Below, one piece after another: positions 1 to 8,899 of a stretch of 64,000 bases of DNA (position 1 is the first letter of the stretch; every line of letters begins with the position of its first letter). The notes below the pieces were generated by a model. It made no database searches and was not told the DNA's origin. It saw only the letters and a program-made list of their open reading frames with translations. Source of the DNA: JBBROS01 sp038229135. Its GTDB lineage: Bacteria > Pseudomonadota > Alphaproteobacteria > Acetobacterales > Acetobacteraceae. Position numbers and translations under genes: made by a program. The DNA is taken from positions 24,926 through 88,925 of the forward strand of contig JBBROS010000013.1 of NCBI GenBank assembly GCA_038229135.1, written 5' to 3'.

Positions 1-1
1 C

Positions 2-1303
2 CTGCACTTCACCGGCGACTTCCACGCCATCACCAGCGCCAACAACCTGCTCGCCGCCCTGCTCGACAACCATGTCTATTGGGGCAACGAGCTCGGCATC
101 GACACGCGGCGCATCACCTGGCGCCGGGCGCTGGACATGAACGACCGTGCTTTGCGCCAAATCGTGGCCGGCCTCGGCGGCGTGGCGAACGGCTTGCCCC
201 GCGAGGACGGCTTCGACATCACGGTGGCCAGCGAAGTCATGGCCGTGTTCTGCCTCGCGCGAGACCTCGAGGACCTGCAGGCCCGGCTCGGCCGCATCCA
301 GGTCGCCAGCCGCCGCGATGGCTCAGCCGTGCTCGCCCGGGACCTGCAGGCCGATGGCGCCATGGCGGCCCTGCTACGGGATGCGTTCTCGCCCAACCTG
401 GTCCAGACCCTCGATGGCAGCCCGGCCCTCATCCATGGCGGCCCGTTCGCCAACATCGCCCATGGCTGCAACTCGGTCGTCGCCACGCGGCTGGGCCTCG
501 GCCTCGCGGATGTCGTGGTCACGGAAGCCGGGTTCGGCGCCGACCTGGGCGGGGAGAAGTTCCTCGACATCAAGTGCCCCTCGGCCGGCATCGCGCCCAG
601 CTGCGCCGTGGTTGTGGCCACCGTCCGCGCCCTCAAGATGCATGGCGGTGTGGCGAAGTCCGACCTCGGGCGGGAGGACACGGCCGCCGTCGCCCGCGGC
701 GTGGTCAACCTCGCCCGGCACGTGGAGAACCTCGGCAAGTTCGGCCTGCCCGTCGTGGTGGCGCTCAACCGCTTCACGTCCGACACGGAGGCCGAGTTCG
801 CCGTCATCCGCAAGGCCATGGCCACGCGCGGCACCGAGGTCGTGCTCTGCACCCACTGGTCCGACGGCGCCGCAGGGGCCGCCGACCTGGCACGCGCCGT
901 GCTCGCCCGCATCGAGGCCGGAACCGCCGCTTACAAGCCGCTCTACGCCTCGGAGCTCGGCCTCGCGGACAAGCTCCGCACCATCGCCCGCGAGATCTAC
1001 CGCGCCGCCGACGTGTCCATTCCCGCAGCCGTCGCCAAGCGCCTCGAGGCGTTCGAGAAGGCGGGTTTCGGCCACGTCCCTGTCTGCGTGGCCAAGACGC
1101 AATACAGCTTCAGCGCGGACCCGACGAAGATGGGCGCGCCCGAAGGACACGTCCTGCCCGTGCGCGAGGTGCGGCTCTCGGCCGGCGCCGGGTTCGTGGT
1201 GGCCGTCTGCGGCGACATCATGACCATGCCCGGCCTGCCCCGCGTGCCGGCCGCCAACGCGATCAGGCTCGATGCCGCCGGGCAGATCGAGGGATTGTTC
1301 TAG
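2..1303 (+). CDS. fhs: Formate--tetrahydrofolate ligase, 3' part
   Basis: ATP-dependent ligation of formate to tetrahydrofolate, giving 10-formyl-THF for one-carbon metabolism in the cytoplasm. The reading frame is open from the first bases of the window, so the N-terminal ~120 residues, which would hold the ATP-binding loop, lie outside; 433 codons of a usual ~555 are present. The first residues seen (HFTGDFHAIT..ANNLLAA) are the family signature, followed by the conserved block around 'GGPFANIAHGCNS' and 'EAGFGADLGGEKFLDIKC'. The protein ends at a TAG. An ATG at 137 is internal, not the true start. Downstream is a 78-bp gap and an unrelated methyltransferase. Identification is firm. Confidence 0.97.
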   Translation: MHFTGDFHAITSANNLLAALLDNHVYWGNELGIDTRRITWRRALDMNDRALRQIVAGLGGVANGLPREDGFDITVASEVMAVFCLARDLEDLQARLGRIQVASRRDGSAVLARDLQADGAMAALLRDAFSPNLVQTLDGSPALIHGGPFANIAHGCNSVVATRLGLGLADVVVTEAGFGADLGGEKFLDIKCPSAGIAPSCAVVVATVRALKMHGGVAKSDLGREDTAAVARGVVNLARHVENLGKFGLPVVVALNRFTSDTEAEFAVIRKAMATRGTEVVLCTHWSDGAAGAADLARAVLARIEAGTAAYKPLYASELGLADKLRTIAREIYRAADVSIPAAVAKRLEAFEKAGFGHVPVCVAKTQYSFSADPTKMGAPEGHVLPVREVRLSAGAGFVVAVCGDIMTMPGLPRVPAANAIRLDAAGQIEGLF

Positions 1304-1381
1304 GCGGCGAGGTCGGCGCCGGCAGCGAGCATCAGCCGCTCGCGACACCTCGGACGAGCGACGAAACGGAGGACCGGCCAG

Positions 1382-2317
1382 GTGGCGCTGCAATTTGCAA
1401 TCGACGTGTTCGCCGTCTTCAACGGCATGCTGTCCGTGTCCGGTTGGGTCATCGGCGCCACGCCGATACGTCGGCTGGAGCTGTGCTCGTCCGGCCTTCC
1501 GGAAGGGCGCGCGCAACTGCTCAGCTACGGCAGCATCGACAGCCCGGACGTTGCGGCCCAGCTCGGCCCGGCGGCCGCGACCGTTCGGTTCGCCGAAACT
1601 CTGCCGTTCACCGCCACGAACGAGGCGTTGCGCGATGCCTACCTCCTCGTGCGGCATGAAACGGGCGAGACCGAGATCGTGCGCGGCCTCAACGTCGATC
1701 AGCAGGACCCCGCCGCGAACCTCACGGCCCGGTTCGCCGGCCTGCTGCGGGAGAGCAAGGCCGGCCAACTGCTCGAGGTCGGGTCGAGGGCCCGGTCGCA
1801 GATCGTGCGTCGAGACATCGTGCCGCCAGGTTGGGGCTACACCGGGTTCGACGTGCTGGACGGTCCGAACGTCGACATGGTGGGAGACGCCCACGACCTA
1901 TCGATCGCGTTCCCGCAGCAACGCTTCGATGCCGTGATGGCATTTTCTGTCCTGGAGCATCTCCTGATGCCCTGGAAGTTCATCCTCGAACTGAACAACG
2001 TCCTCAACGTCGGCGCGGTCGGCCTGTTCACCACCCATCAGTGCTGGCCCGTCCACGATGCTCCGTGGGATTTCTGGAGGTATTCGGATCGGGCCTGGGC
2101 TGGATTGTTGAACGGCCATACCGGCTTCGAGATCGTGTCCGCGCAGATGGCCGAGCCGGCCTTCATCGTCGCGCAGCGATGCCACCCCATCACCAATTTC
2201 GGCTATGCGGCGGGCGGCTTTCTCGCCTCGAACGTGCTGTTCAGGAAAACAGGCCCGACCCGGCTCGAGTGGAAGGTGTCGCTCGGGGACGTCGTTTCGA
2301 CCACCTACCCCTCGTGA
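1382..2317 (+). CDS. Class I SAM-dependent methyltransferase with N-terminal extension
   Basis: Starts with GTG and is 311 residues long. The first ~120 residues form an unrecognised domain. From about residue 129 a class I methyltransferase fold follows: the SAM glycine-rich strand reads LEVGSRA, an acidic residue ends the second strand (GFDVLDG), and 'FDAVMAFSVLEHL' is the usual motif after strand 4. The C-terminal 'PWDFWRYSD' is typical of methyltransferases in polysaccharide or glycoprotein modification clusters. Substrate cannot be told from sequence. It ends 22 bp from the convergent transporter gene. The N-terminal extension may recognise a substrate; this is inference. Confidence 0.75.
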   Translation: MALQFAIDVFAVFNGMLSVSGWVIGATPIRRLELCSSGLPEGRAQLLSYGSIDSPDVAAQLGPAAATVRFAETLPFTATNEALRDAYLLVRHETGETEIVRGLNVDQQDPAANLTARFAGLLRESKAGQLLEVGSRARSQIVRRDIVPPGWGYTGFDVLDGPNVDMVGDAHDLSIAFPQQRFDAVMAFSVLEHLLMPWKFILELNNVLNVGAVGLFTTHQCWPVHDAPWDFWRYSDRAWAGLLNGHTGFEIVSAQMAEPAFIVAQRCHPITNFGYAAGGFLASNVLFRKTGPTRLEWKVSLGDVVSTTYPS

Positions 2318-2339
2318 ACGCGGCCCACACGCAGGCGCT

Positions 2340-3230
2340 CTAACGCCGCGCCTCCCGCCACCACGTCAGCAGCCCCGCAGCCACCAGCACGCCGATCCCG
2401 ATCCCGTCCCACACGCCCGGCCGCTCGCCCCACACGACGAAGCCGAGCGCCAGCGTGTAGAGGATCGCGCTATACTCGAAGGGCGCCAGCATGCTGGCCT
2501 CGCCGCTGCGGTAGCCCTCCGTCATCAGCAGCTGCGCCGCCCCGCTCAGCACCCCGATCCCCAGCAGCGCCGGCCATAGCTCGAGCCTCGGCGACGTCCA
2601 GCCCGGCACTGCCGCCAGGCTCGAGACCAGCGTGCACAGCAGGCTGAACAGCGCGACGATGGTGAGGTTCGACTCGCCCGACCGCCCCATGCGCCGGATA
2701 CTCACCATCGCCAGCGCCCACCCCACGACCCCCCCGACCACAACCGCGCTCTCGAACAGCGGCAGCCCCTTCGACCCCTGCCAGGGCCGGATCACCAGCA
2801 GGACGCCGACCAGCCCGGCCCCGACCGAGATCGCGCGCCCGGCCGTCAGCCGCTCCCCCAGCAGCGGGATGCTGAGGACGGCGAGGAACAGTGGCATGGC
2901 GAACCCGAGCGCCGTCACGGCCGCGATCGGCAGGTGCGCCAGGCCGTAGAAGGTGGTGAACATGCCCGCGAGCCCAGCCAGCCCACGCACGAGGTGCCCG
3001 AATGGCTGGCGCGTGCGGAACACCGTCCAGCCGCCGCCCTGCACGATCAGTGGGACGACGAACAGGAGCGCGATCGCACTGCGGAACAGCACGAGCTCGA
3101 TGACCGGCACCTCCGCCGCCACGGTCTTGACCAGCGCCGCAGCCACCGCGAACGAGCCAGAAGAGCCCAGCACGCACAGGATCGCCCGCCGCCGCACCAG
3201 CGCCACGCTGCCCCGGGCCGTCTCGCTCAT
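2340..3230 (-). CDS. DMT-family (EamA) inner-membrane transporter
   Basis: A 296-residue, very hydrophobic protein with about ten membrane segments arranged as two EamA repeats, typical of drug/metabolite exporters such as RhaT/YdcZ relatives. The start chosen (MSETARG...) is the ATG at 3228-3230, which overlaps the TGA of the upstream acetyltransferase as ATGA, so the two are translationally coupled; the open frame continues further upstream but only as a shadow of that gene. Substrate unknown; the family exports amino acids, purines or small organics. Confidence 0.85.
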   Translation of the reverse strand: MSETARGSVALVRRRAILCVLGSSGSFAVAAALVKTVAAEVPVIELVLFRSAIALLFVVPLIVQGGGWTVFRTRQPFGHLVRGLAGLAGMFTTFYGLAHLPIAAVTALGFAMPLFLAVLSIPLLGERLTAGRAISVGAGLVGVLLVIRPWQGSKGLPLFESAVVVGGVVGWALAMVSIRRMGRSGESNLTIVALFSLLCTLVSSLAAVPGWTSPRLELWPALLGIGVLSGAAQLLMTEGYRSGEASMLAPFEYSAILYTLALGFVVWGERPGVWDGIGIGVLVAAGLLTWWREARR

Positions 3231-5740
3231 CGAAGGGCGATCACGGCTTCGACGATCTCGGGTTCGTCCGGCACGCGATGGATTTCCGCCCCGAAGCGCC
3301 GCATGAAGGCGAGCATCGGTGCGTTCTCGGCCAACACCTGCCCGGTGACATTCTCCAGTTCCTTGGACCGCGCCCAATCGACCAGGCGCTGCATGAGCCG
3401 CCTCGCCACCCCGCGCCCCTTCATCGAGGGCTCGACCACGATGGCGAACTCCGCCGTTTGCGTGCCCGGCTCCCACACCAGCCGCGACACGCCGACCGTC
3501 TCGGCCCCGCGCACGGCGACGAACGCCATCTCCCGATCGTAGTCCACCTGCGTCATGCGCGCGATCTGCTCGGGCGGCAGATCCCGCATCATGTTGAAGA
3601 AGCGGTAGCGGATGTCCTCGGGTGGCAGCCGGCTGAACAGGCCGCGATGCGCCTCGGCGTCCTCGGGGCGGATCGGGCGGATCGTCAGTGCCTCGCCCCG
3701 GGCGTCGAACGTCTCTGCCAGCTCCTCCGGATAGGGTGTTATCGCGAGCACGGCCTGCTCGCCCAGCGGCCGCAGCCCGATCCAGGCATCGGCCGCCGAT
3801 ACGCCCGCTTCGTCGGCGAAGAGCGGGTTGATGTCGACGGAGCCGATCTCCGGGTGGTCGACGGCGAGCTGGCTCAGCCGAACGAGCGCGTCGGCCACGG
3901 CGTCGGGGTCGGCCGCGGGCTGGTCGCGCAGTTCGGCGAGCAACTGGCCCGCCCGGGTGCGCGCCACCAGCGCCCGGGCCAGCACCAGGTTGAGCGGCGG
4001 CAGGTCGTAGGCCACGTCCGCCAGCAGGTCGGAGGCCGTGCCGCCAAGGCCGAAGCCGATCGCCGGGCCGAACAGGGTGTCGTCGTCGAGCGTGAGGCGC
4101 AGCTCGCGCGCCCGGCCCACCTGGCGCTGCACGAGCAGGCCATGCTCGGAGGGCAGCAGGCGCTCAGCCGCGGCGCGCACCGCGGTCGGGTCGGGCAAGG
4201 ACAGCGCCAGCCCACCCGCCCCGCGGCCCGCGGGTCGTGTAGTGCGGCGCCGCTTCACCACGGCGGGGTAGCCGAGCAGCGCCGCCGCCGCCACGGCGTC
4301 CTCCGCCGTCGCGACCGCTCGACCCGGCACGGTCGGGAGCCCGTAAGCCTCGAGCACGGCCAGGGCCTCGTCCTGCAACAACCCATCCCGCCCCGCCTGT
4401 CGTACGCCCTCCAGGATGCGCCGGACGCTGGCGTGGTCCGGCGCCAGGCGCAGGACCCGCCGCGGCGGAAGCTCGACCGCCGCCGCACGCGCCCTACGCT
4501 GCGCCACCAACTGCCCGAACGCCCGCACACTCGCCTCCGGGCTCGCGAATACCGCAAGCCCTGCCCCGGCCAGGCGCTGCCGCAGCCCCGCCCCGGTCGT
4601 CTCCCCCAGCACGCATGTGAGCATCGGCACCCGCAGCGAGGCATTCAGCGCGACCAGCGCCTCCGCGCCCGCCGCGTCCGCCCCCGCTGCGTGGGCGGTA
4701 CCGCCCGGGGCCATGATGACGATGACCCCGCCCGTCTCCTTCAAGCCCCCGAGCAGCGCCGCGGCTTCGGCCAAGCGCGTGGGCTGGTCGGAGCCCGTCC
4801 ACACGACGCCCGGGTCCGCTGGCCCCTGCGGCAGCCGCAGCGCCAGCACCGCCTGGGCCACGGCGTCGAGCTGCATCAGTTCGATCCCTTGTGCCACCGC
4901 CGCGTCGGCGGCCAGGTGCGCAGGCCCGAGCGCGTTCGTCACGATCGATAGCCGGTCCTGCCGAAGCGGCCTCACCCGGCCCTGGATCTCGGCCGCGCCG
5001 AGAAGGTCGGCATAGGCCGACACGCGCAGCACGCCGGCCCTGCGCAGCGCCGCGTCGAACACCCGGTCCGCCTGCCCCGATGGATCGGCGAGCCGCCCGC
5101 CCGCCCGCAGCGCGACCACCGGGCGCAGCCGCGCCGCGGCCCGGGCTGCGGCCAGGAAGGACCGCCGATCCCGGATGGTGCGGATATCGAGCAGGATCGC
5201 CCCCGTGTTCGGGTCGCGAGAGAGCCAATCGAGAGCAAGGCTGAACCCTGCGTCGGCGTTTCCGCCCTGCCCGACCACGTGGCTGAACCCGACCCCGTTC
5301 GGCCCGGCCCAGTCGAGCACGGCCCGGCACAATGCTGCCGACTGGGAGACGAGTGCCACACGCCCCGCCGCGACGGGCACATGCGCAGTCGATGCGTTGA
5401 GGCCGATCCCGGGCACGATGAGCCCGAACGAGGCCGGCCCCAGGACCCTCACCCTTGCCTCCCGCGCCATGGCGGCCAGCCCCGGCACTGGGGTCGTGCA
5501 GACCGCCGCGAACACGCCGGCCTGGCCGAGCGCCTGCAACTGCCCTCGCACGAGCGCGCCATCGCCCGACAACACCGCCAGGTCGTGCGCATCCGGCACT
5601 GCAGCGTCCGCGGGCAACGCCGTGAACCGGCCCTCGAAGCCGGCCATGTTGCGGGCGATCAGTCCGCCCGCGTCCGTATCGGCCCCAAGGAGCACGACGG
5701 AGCGCGGCCTGAACAGGCTGTCAGGTTGGAACCGCCTCAT
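3227..5740 (-). CDS. Pat-like protein acetyltransferase: acyl-CoA synthetase (NDP-forming) module fused to GNAT
   Basis: An 837-residue multidomain protein. Order from the N terminus: CoA-binding Rossmann domain (FRPRSVVLLGAD), succinyl-CoA-ligase-like domains (RVALVSQSAAL, GVGFSHVVGQGGNAD), an ATP-grasp domain (about residues 480-690, with 'GYPAVVKRRR' and 'DINPLF'), and a C-terminal GNAT domain with the acetyl-CoA loop 'MKGRGVARRLM'. Known relatives (Pat/YfiQ) acetylate lysines of acetyl-CoA synthetase and other enzymes in response to acetyl-CoA or cAMP; the synthetase half is usually catalytically dead. I did not verify whether the phospho-histidine is present. The start MRRFQPDS is preferred; in-frame ATGs occur 6 or more codons upstream. 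Coupled to the DMT transporter by an ATGA overlap. Confidence 0.85.
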   Translation of the reverse strand: MRRFQPDSLFRPRSVVLLGADTDAGGLIARNMAGFEGRFTALPADAAVPDAHDLAVLSGDGALVRGQLQALGQAGVFAAVCTTPVPGLAAMAREARVRVLGPASFGLIVPGIGLNASTAHVPVAAGRVALVSQSAALCRAVLDWAGPNGVGFSHVVGQGGNADAGFSLALDWLSRDPNTGAILLDIRTIRDRRSFLAAARAAARLRPVVALRAGGRLADPSGQADRVFDAALRRAGVLRVSAYADLLGAAEIQGRVRPLRQDRLSIVTNALGPAHLAADAAVAQGIELMQLDAVAQAVLALRLPQGPADPGVVWTGSDQPTRLAEAAALLGGLKETGGVIVIMAPGGTAHAAGADAAGAEALVALNASLRVPMLTCVLGETTGAGLRQRLAGAGLAVFASPEASVRAFGQLVAQRRARAAAVELPPRRVLRLAPDHASVRRILEGVRQAGRDGLLQDEALAVLEAYGLPTVPGRAVATAEDAVAAAALLGYPAVVKRRRTTRPAGRGAGGLALSLPDPTAVRAAAERLLPSEHGLLVQRQVGRARELRLTLDDDTLFGPAIGFGLGGTASDLLADVAYDLPPLNLVLARALVARTRAGQLLAELRDQPAADPDAVADALVRLSQLAVDHPEIGSVDINPLFADEAGVSAADAWIGLRPLGEQAVLAITPYPEELAETFDARGEALTIRPIRPEDAEAHRGLFSRLPPEDIRYRFFNMMRDLPPEQIARMTQVDYDREMAFVAVRGAETVGVSRLVWEPGTQTAEFAIVVEPSMKGRGVARRLMQRLVDWARSKELENVTGQVLAENAPMLAFMRRFGAEIHRVPDEPEIVEAVIALR

Positions 5741-5813
5741 AGGGCCTTGCAGGCGCATGCATGCACCTTGCACCAGAGGCGCGTGGCCCTGGCGTAAGCA
5801 AGCGTAGGGAATA

Positions 5814-5835
5814 CCCCGGCCACGACGGCCAGGGG
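5814..5835 (-). terminator. Hairpin downstream of the glyA-nrdR-ribD-peptide operon
   Basis: CCCCGGCC / GGCC-A-GGGG pair with one bulged A around an ACGAC loop, placed 18 bases after the stop of the 24-codon peptide on the minus strand. The following tract is only mildly T-rich (TATTCC), so termination may be weak or Rho-assisted. Confidence 0.4.
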
Positions 5836-5852
5836 ACATGGTCAGCGCAGGA

Positions 5853-5927
5853 TCAGCGCAGCCCGATGAACGACAGCACGGCGCCGATAACCACGATCAA
5901 GCCGACGATGTAGATGATGCTGTTCAT
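5853..5927 (-). CDS. 24-residue single-span membrane peptide
   Basis: A 25-codon gene: ATG at 5925-5927, TGA at 5853-5855. The product is almost entirely hydrophobic (MNSIIYIVGLIVVIGAVLSF then a short GLR tail), one transmembrane helix with a positive C terminus. A good ribosome site (GGAGA) lies 8-9 bases before the ATG. It sits 50 bp downstream of ribD and before a hairpin, so it is probably the last cistron of the glyA operon. I recall near-identical short peptides annotated as hypothetical in other alphaproteobacteria, so it is likely a real conserved small protein; function unknown. Confidence 0.7.
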   Translation of the reverse strand: MNSIIYIVGLIVVIGAVLSFIGLR

Positions 5928-5977
5928 GACGACACTCTCCGTTGGTGCCCGGAACAACGCCGCCCGCCGCCCTGGGT

Positions 5978-7069
5978 TCACTCGTCGCTTGATCGGCGCT
6001 CGAACTCGCTCAGCCAATCCGCGCCACGTGCCCCGGCGGCTACACGCCCGAACCGCCGCATGTCGGACAGCGCCGGGACTGCGAGGCGCGCAGCCGGCCA
6101 GCCCTCGTGCCCGAGCACGCCGGGCGCATGGAACCAGGCGAGCCGGTCCACCAGATCCGCCTCGAGCAGCGCGCCCGCCACCGCCGCCCCACCCTCCACC
6201 AGAACGCGCGTCAGACCGGCTTGGCCGAGCGCCGCCAGGGCCTCCGCCGCCGTGCCCCGCCCGGCCTCGAGCAGCACCACCCCTGCCTGCACCAGCGCCG
6301 GCGACGCTGCGCCTGCCGCGTGCACCACCCAGACGGGCTTCTCCCGTGCCGTCCGCGCCAGCACGCCCGAGGCCGGCAGTCGCAGCGTGCGGTCCAGCAC
6401 CACCCGCACCTCGGGCCGCCGGCGCAAGCCCTCGATCCGGCAAGTCAGCGCCGGATCGTCGGCGAGCGCGGTGCCGATGCCCACCAGCACGGCGTCGTGG
6501 TCGCCTCGCATCGCATGCGCGGCCCGGCGCGCCTCGGCTCCCGTGATCCAGCGGCTCTCGCCCGCGGCCGTCGCGATCCGCCCGTCCAACGTCGTCGCGA
6601 GCTTCAACGTTATCATCGGGCGCCCCAGCCGCACGCGCGTGAGAAACCCAGCCTGCAGCGCATCCGCCTCCGCGGCGAGCAGCCCGGCTTCGACCATCAA
6701 GCCTGCCTCGCGCAGCCGGGCCAGCCCGCGCCCGTCCACGCGGGGGTCCGGGTCGGCCCCGGCCACCACCACGCGCGCCACCCCCGCTGCAATCAGCGCA
6801 TCCGCGCAGGGCGGCGTCTGCCCCTGGTGGCTGCACGGCTCGAGCGTGACATAGGCCGTCGCCCCGTGCGCCGCCGCCCCGGCCTGCCCCAGCGCCTGCG
6901 TCTCCGCATGCGGCCGTCCACCCGGGCCCGTCGTCGCCCGGCCCACGACCCGACCGTTCTGCACGATCACGCAGCCCACACTCGGGTTCGGCCAGGTGCT
7001 GCCCAGCCCCCGCCGGGCCAGCGCCAAGGCCGACCGCATGTGCGCGCGGTCGAGGTCGCTACTCGTCAT
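5978..7069 (-). CDS. ribD: Bifunctional riboflavin biosynthesis deaminase/reductase RibD
   Basis: Converts the 2,5-diaminopyrimidinone formed by GTP cyclohydrolase II to the 5-amino-6-ribitylaminouracil phosphate stage: deamination, then NADPH reduction. The N-terminal deaminase carries the zinc motif HAE (residues 54-56) and PCxxxxxxxxC (Cys79, Cys88). The reductase domain starts near residue 150 with 'LKLATTLDGRIA' and includes 'VLVEGGAAVAG'. 363 residues, normal length. The ATG at 7067-7069 lies inside nrdR (11-base overlap), so ribD is coupled to it. Confidence 0.96.
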   Translation of the reverse strand: MTSSDLDRAHMRSALALARRGLGSTWPNPSVGCVIVQNGRVVGRATTGPGGRPHAETQALGQAGAAAHGATAYVTLEPCSHQGQTPPCADALIAAGVARVVVAGADPDPRVDGRGLARLREAGLMVEAGLLAAEADALQAGFLTRVRLGRPMITLKLATTLDGRIATAAGESRWITGAEARRAAHAMRGDHDAVLVGIGTALADDPALTCRIEGLRRRPEVRVVLDRTLRLPASGVLARTAREKPVWVVHAAGAASPALVQAGVVLLEAGRGTAAEALAALGQAGLTRVLVEGGAAVAGALLEADLVDRLAWFHAPGVLGHEGWPAARLAVPALSDMRRFGRVAAGARGADWLSEFERRSSDE

Positions 7070-7517
7070 CCTGGTCGAGACTGCCCAGGAACGTCTCGAA
7101 GTCCTTCGCCTCGCGGAAGTCCCGATAAACGCTCGCGAACCGGACATAGGCCACGGCGTCCACCTCGCGCAGCACCTCCATCACCATCTCACCGAGCTGC
7201 TTGCTCGGGATGTCCGCCTCGCCCGACGCCTCCAGGTGACGCACGATCCCGTTCACGATGCGCTCGACCTGCTCCTCCTGCACCGGCCGCTTGCGCAGCG
7301 CGATCCGGATGGAGCGGGCCAGCTTATCCCGGTCGAACGGCACCCGCCGCCCGTCGGACTTGAGCACGGTCAGCTCCCGCAGCTGCACCCGCTCGATGGT
7401 GGTGAAGCGCTGGCCGCACGCGGTGCAGGCCCGGCGCCGCCGAATGGAGGAGCCGTCCTCGCTGGGGCGGCTATCCTTCACCTGCGTGTCCTCATTGCCG
7501 CAGAACGGGCATCTCAT
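7059..7517 (-). CDS. nrdR: Transcriptional repressor NrdR
   Basis: A 152-residue zinc-finger plus ATP-cone regulator that senses dNTP/ATP and represses ribonucleotide reductase genes by binding NrdR boxes. Zinc ligands Cys3, Cys6, Cys31 and Cys34 are visible (MRCPFC..., CTAC). The ATP-cone follows from about residue 47 ('VLKSDGRRVPFDRDKL'). Its ATG overlaps the glyA stop (ATGA), and its own end overlaps ribD. No NrdR box pair was noticed in the window. Confidence 0.97.
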   Translation of the reverse strand: MRCPFCGNEDTQVKDSRPSEDGSSIRRRRACTACGQRFTTIERVQLRELTVLKSDGRRVPFDRDKLARSIRIALRKRPVQEEQVERIVNGIVRHLEASGEADIPSKQLGEMVMEVLREVDAVAYVRFASVYRDFREAKDFETFLGSLDQDDE

Positions 7518-8836
7518 GCAGCGTGGGCAGAGGCCCGCAACTGCGGATAGATCGGGAAGCGCGCGCACATGGCCTTGACGCGCTCGGCGACCGCCCGCTC
7601 GGCCGCTTCGTTGCCCTCGGAATTGGAGGCCGCAAGCCCCTCGAGCACCTCGTTGATCATCAGCCCCACTTCGCGGAACTCGGCCAGGCCGAACCCCCGC
7701 GTGGTGGCCGCCGGAGAGCCGAGGCGGATGCCGGAGGTGATGGCGGGCTTGGCCGGGTCGAACGGGATAGCGTTCTTGTTGGCCGTGATGTGCGCCCGCT
7801 CGAGGCTGGCCTCGGCCGCCTTGCCCGTGGTGCGCTTGGGCCGCAGGTCCACCAGCATCAGGTGGCTGTCCGTCCCGCCCGTCACGATGTCGCAGCCCTG
7901 CTCCATCAGCGTCTCGGCCAGCATGCGCGCGTTGTCCACCACGGCGCGCTGATACACCTTGAACTCCGGCCGCAGCGCCTCGGCGAACGCCACCGCCTTG
8001 CCCGCGATCACGTGCATCAGGGGACCGCCCTGCAGGCCGGGGAACACGGCCGAGTTGAACTTCTTCCCCAGGTCGAGGTCGTTCGAAAGGATCATCCCGC
8101 CCCGCGGCCCGCGCAGCGTCTTGTGGGTGGTCGTCGTGACGACATGCGCGTGCGGCAGCGGCGACGGATACACGCCTGCCGCCACCAGCCCGGCGAAATG
8201 CGCCATGTCCACCAGGAACAGCGCGCCCACTGCGTCCGCCACGCGCCGGATGCGGGCGAAGTCGATGGTGCGCGGATAGGCGCTGCCCCCGGCGATGATC
8301 AGCTTGGGGCGCTCGCTCTGCGCCAGCCGCTCCAACTCCTCGTAGTCCAGCAGCCCGTCATCGGGCCGCACGCCATACTGCACCGCGCGGAACCACTTGC
8401 CCGAAAGGTTGGGTGCCGCCCCGTGCGTCAGATGCCCGCCCGCGGCCAGGCTCATGCCCAGGATGGTGTCGCCGGGCTGGATGAGCGCGAGGAACACGGC
8501 CTGGTTCGCCTGCGCGCCCGAATGGGGCTGCACGTTGGCGTAGGCGCACCCGAACAGCTGCTTGGCCCGCTCGATGGCCAGCGCCTCGGCCACGTCCACC
8601 TCCACGCAGCCGCCATAGTAGCGCCGCCCCGGATAGCCCTCGGCATACTTGTTCGTCAGCACCGAGCCCTGCGCCTCCAGGACGGCCGCACTCACGATGT
8701 TCTCGCTCGCGATCAGCTCGATCCCGTCCTGCTGCCGCACCAGCTCCCGCCCGATGGCGGCGGCCAGCTCCGGGTCCGTCTCGGCGAGGCTCGAGGTGAA
8801 GAAGCTGTGGTGGGCTGCGGGCAGGTGGGTGTCCAT
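7514..8836 (-). CDS. glyA: Serine hydroxymethyltransferase
   Basis: PLP enzyme that interconverts serine + THF and glycine + 5,10-methylene-THF; 440 residues. The PLP-binding lysine is Lys239 in 'TTTTHKTLRGPRGG'; 'ELIASENIVS' and 'NKYAEGYPG' near the N terminus are family signatures. First gene of the glyA-nrdR-ribD operon common in alphaproteobacteria; ATGA overlap with nrdR. Together with fhs at the left edge it gives the cell two entries into the folate one-carbon pool. Confidence 0.98.
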   Translation of the reverse strand: MDTHLPAAHHSFFTSSLAETDPELAAAIGRELVRQQDGIELIASENIVSAAVLEAQGSVLTNKYAEGYPGRRYYGGCVEVDVAEALAIERAKQLFGCAYANVQPHSGAQANQAVFLALIQPGDTILGMSLAAGGHLTHGAAPNLSGKWFRAVQYGVRPDDGLLDYEELERLAQSERPKLIIAGGSAYPRTIDFARIRRVADAVGALFLVDMAHFAGLVAAGVYPSPLPHAHVVTTTTHKTLRGPRGGMILSNDLDLGKKFNSAVFPGLQGGPLMHVIAGKAVAFAEALRPEFKVYQRAVVDNARMLAETLMEQGCDIVTGGTDSHLMLVDLRPKRTTGKAAEASLERAHITANKNAIPFDPAKPAITSGIRLGSPAATTRGFGLAEFREVGLMINEVLEGLAASNSEGNEAAERAVAERVKAMCARFPIYPQLRASAHAA

Positions 8837-8867
8837 GGGGCGGGTGCTCGGCTGTTTGGGTTGGATC

Positions 8868-8896
8868 GTATTAGCACATAGGCCGTAACGGTCGAA
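8868..8896 (-). promoter_or_regulatory. Possible promoter of glyA operon
   Basis: On the minus strand TTCGAC (8896-8891) and TAATAC (8873-8868) are 17 bp apart. The -10-like box is good, the -35-like box poor. A start site near 8861 would give a ~25-base leader. Only a candidate. Confidence 0.3.
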
Positions 8897-8899
8897 AGC

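Noticed and set aside
79..1894. Long open frames on both strands over fhs and the methyltransferase
   Set aside because: They are Arg/Pro/Gly-rich shadows made by high GC; the frame with the formate-THF ligase signature is the real one.
8837..8899. Glycine or THF riboswitch before glyA
   Set aside because: The leader is only about 25-60 bases, too short for either.
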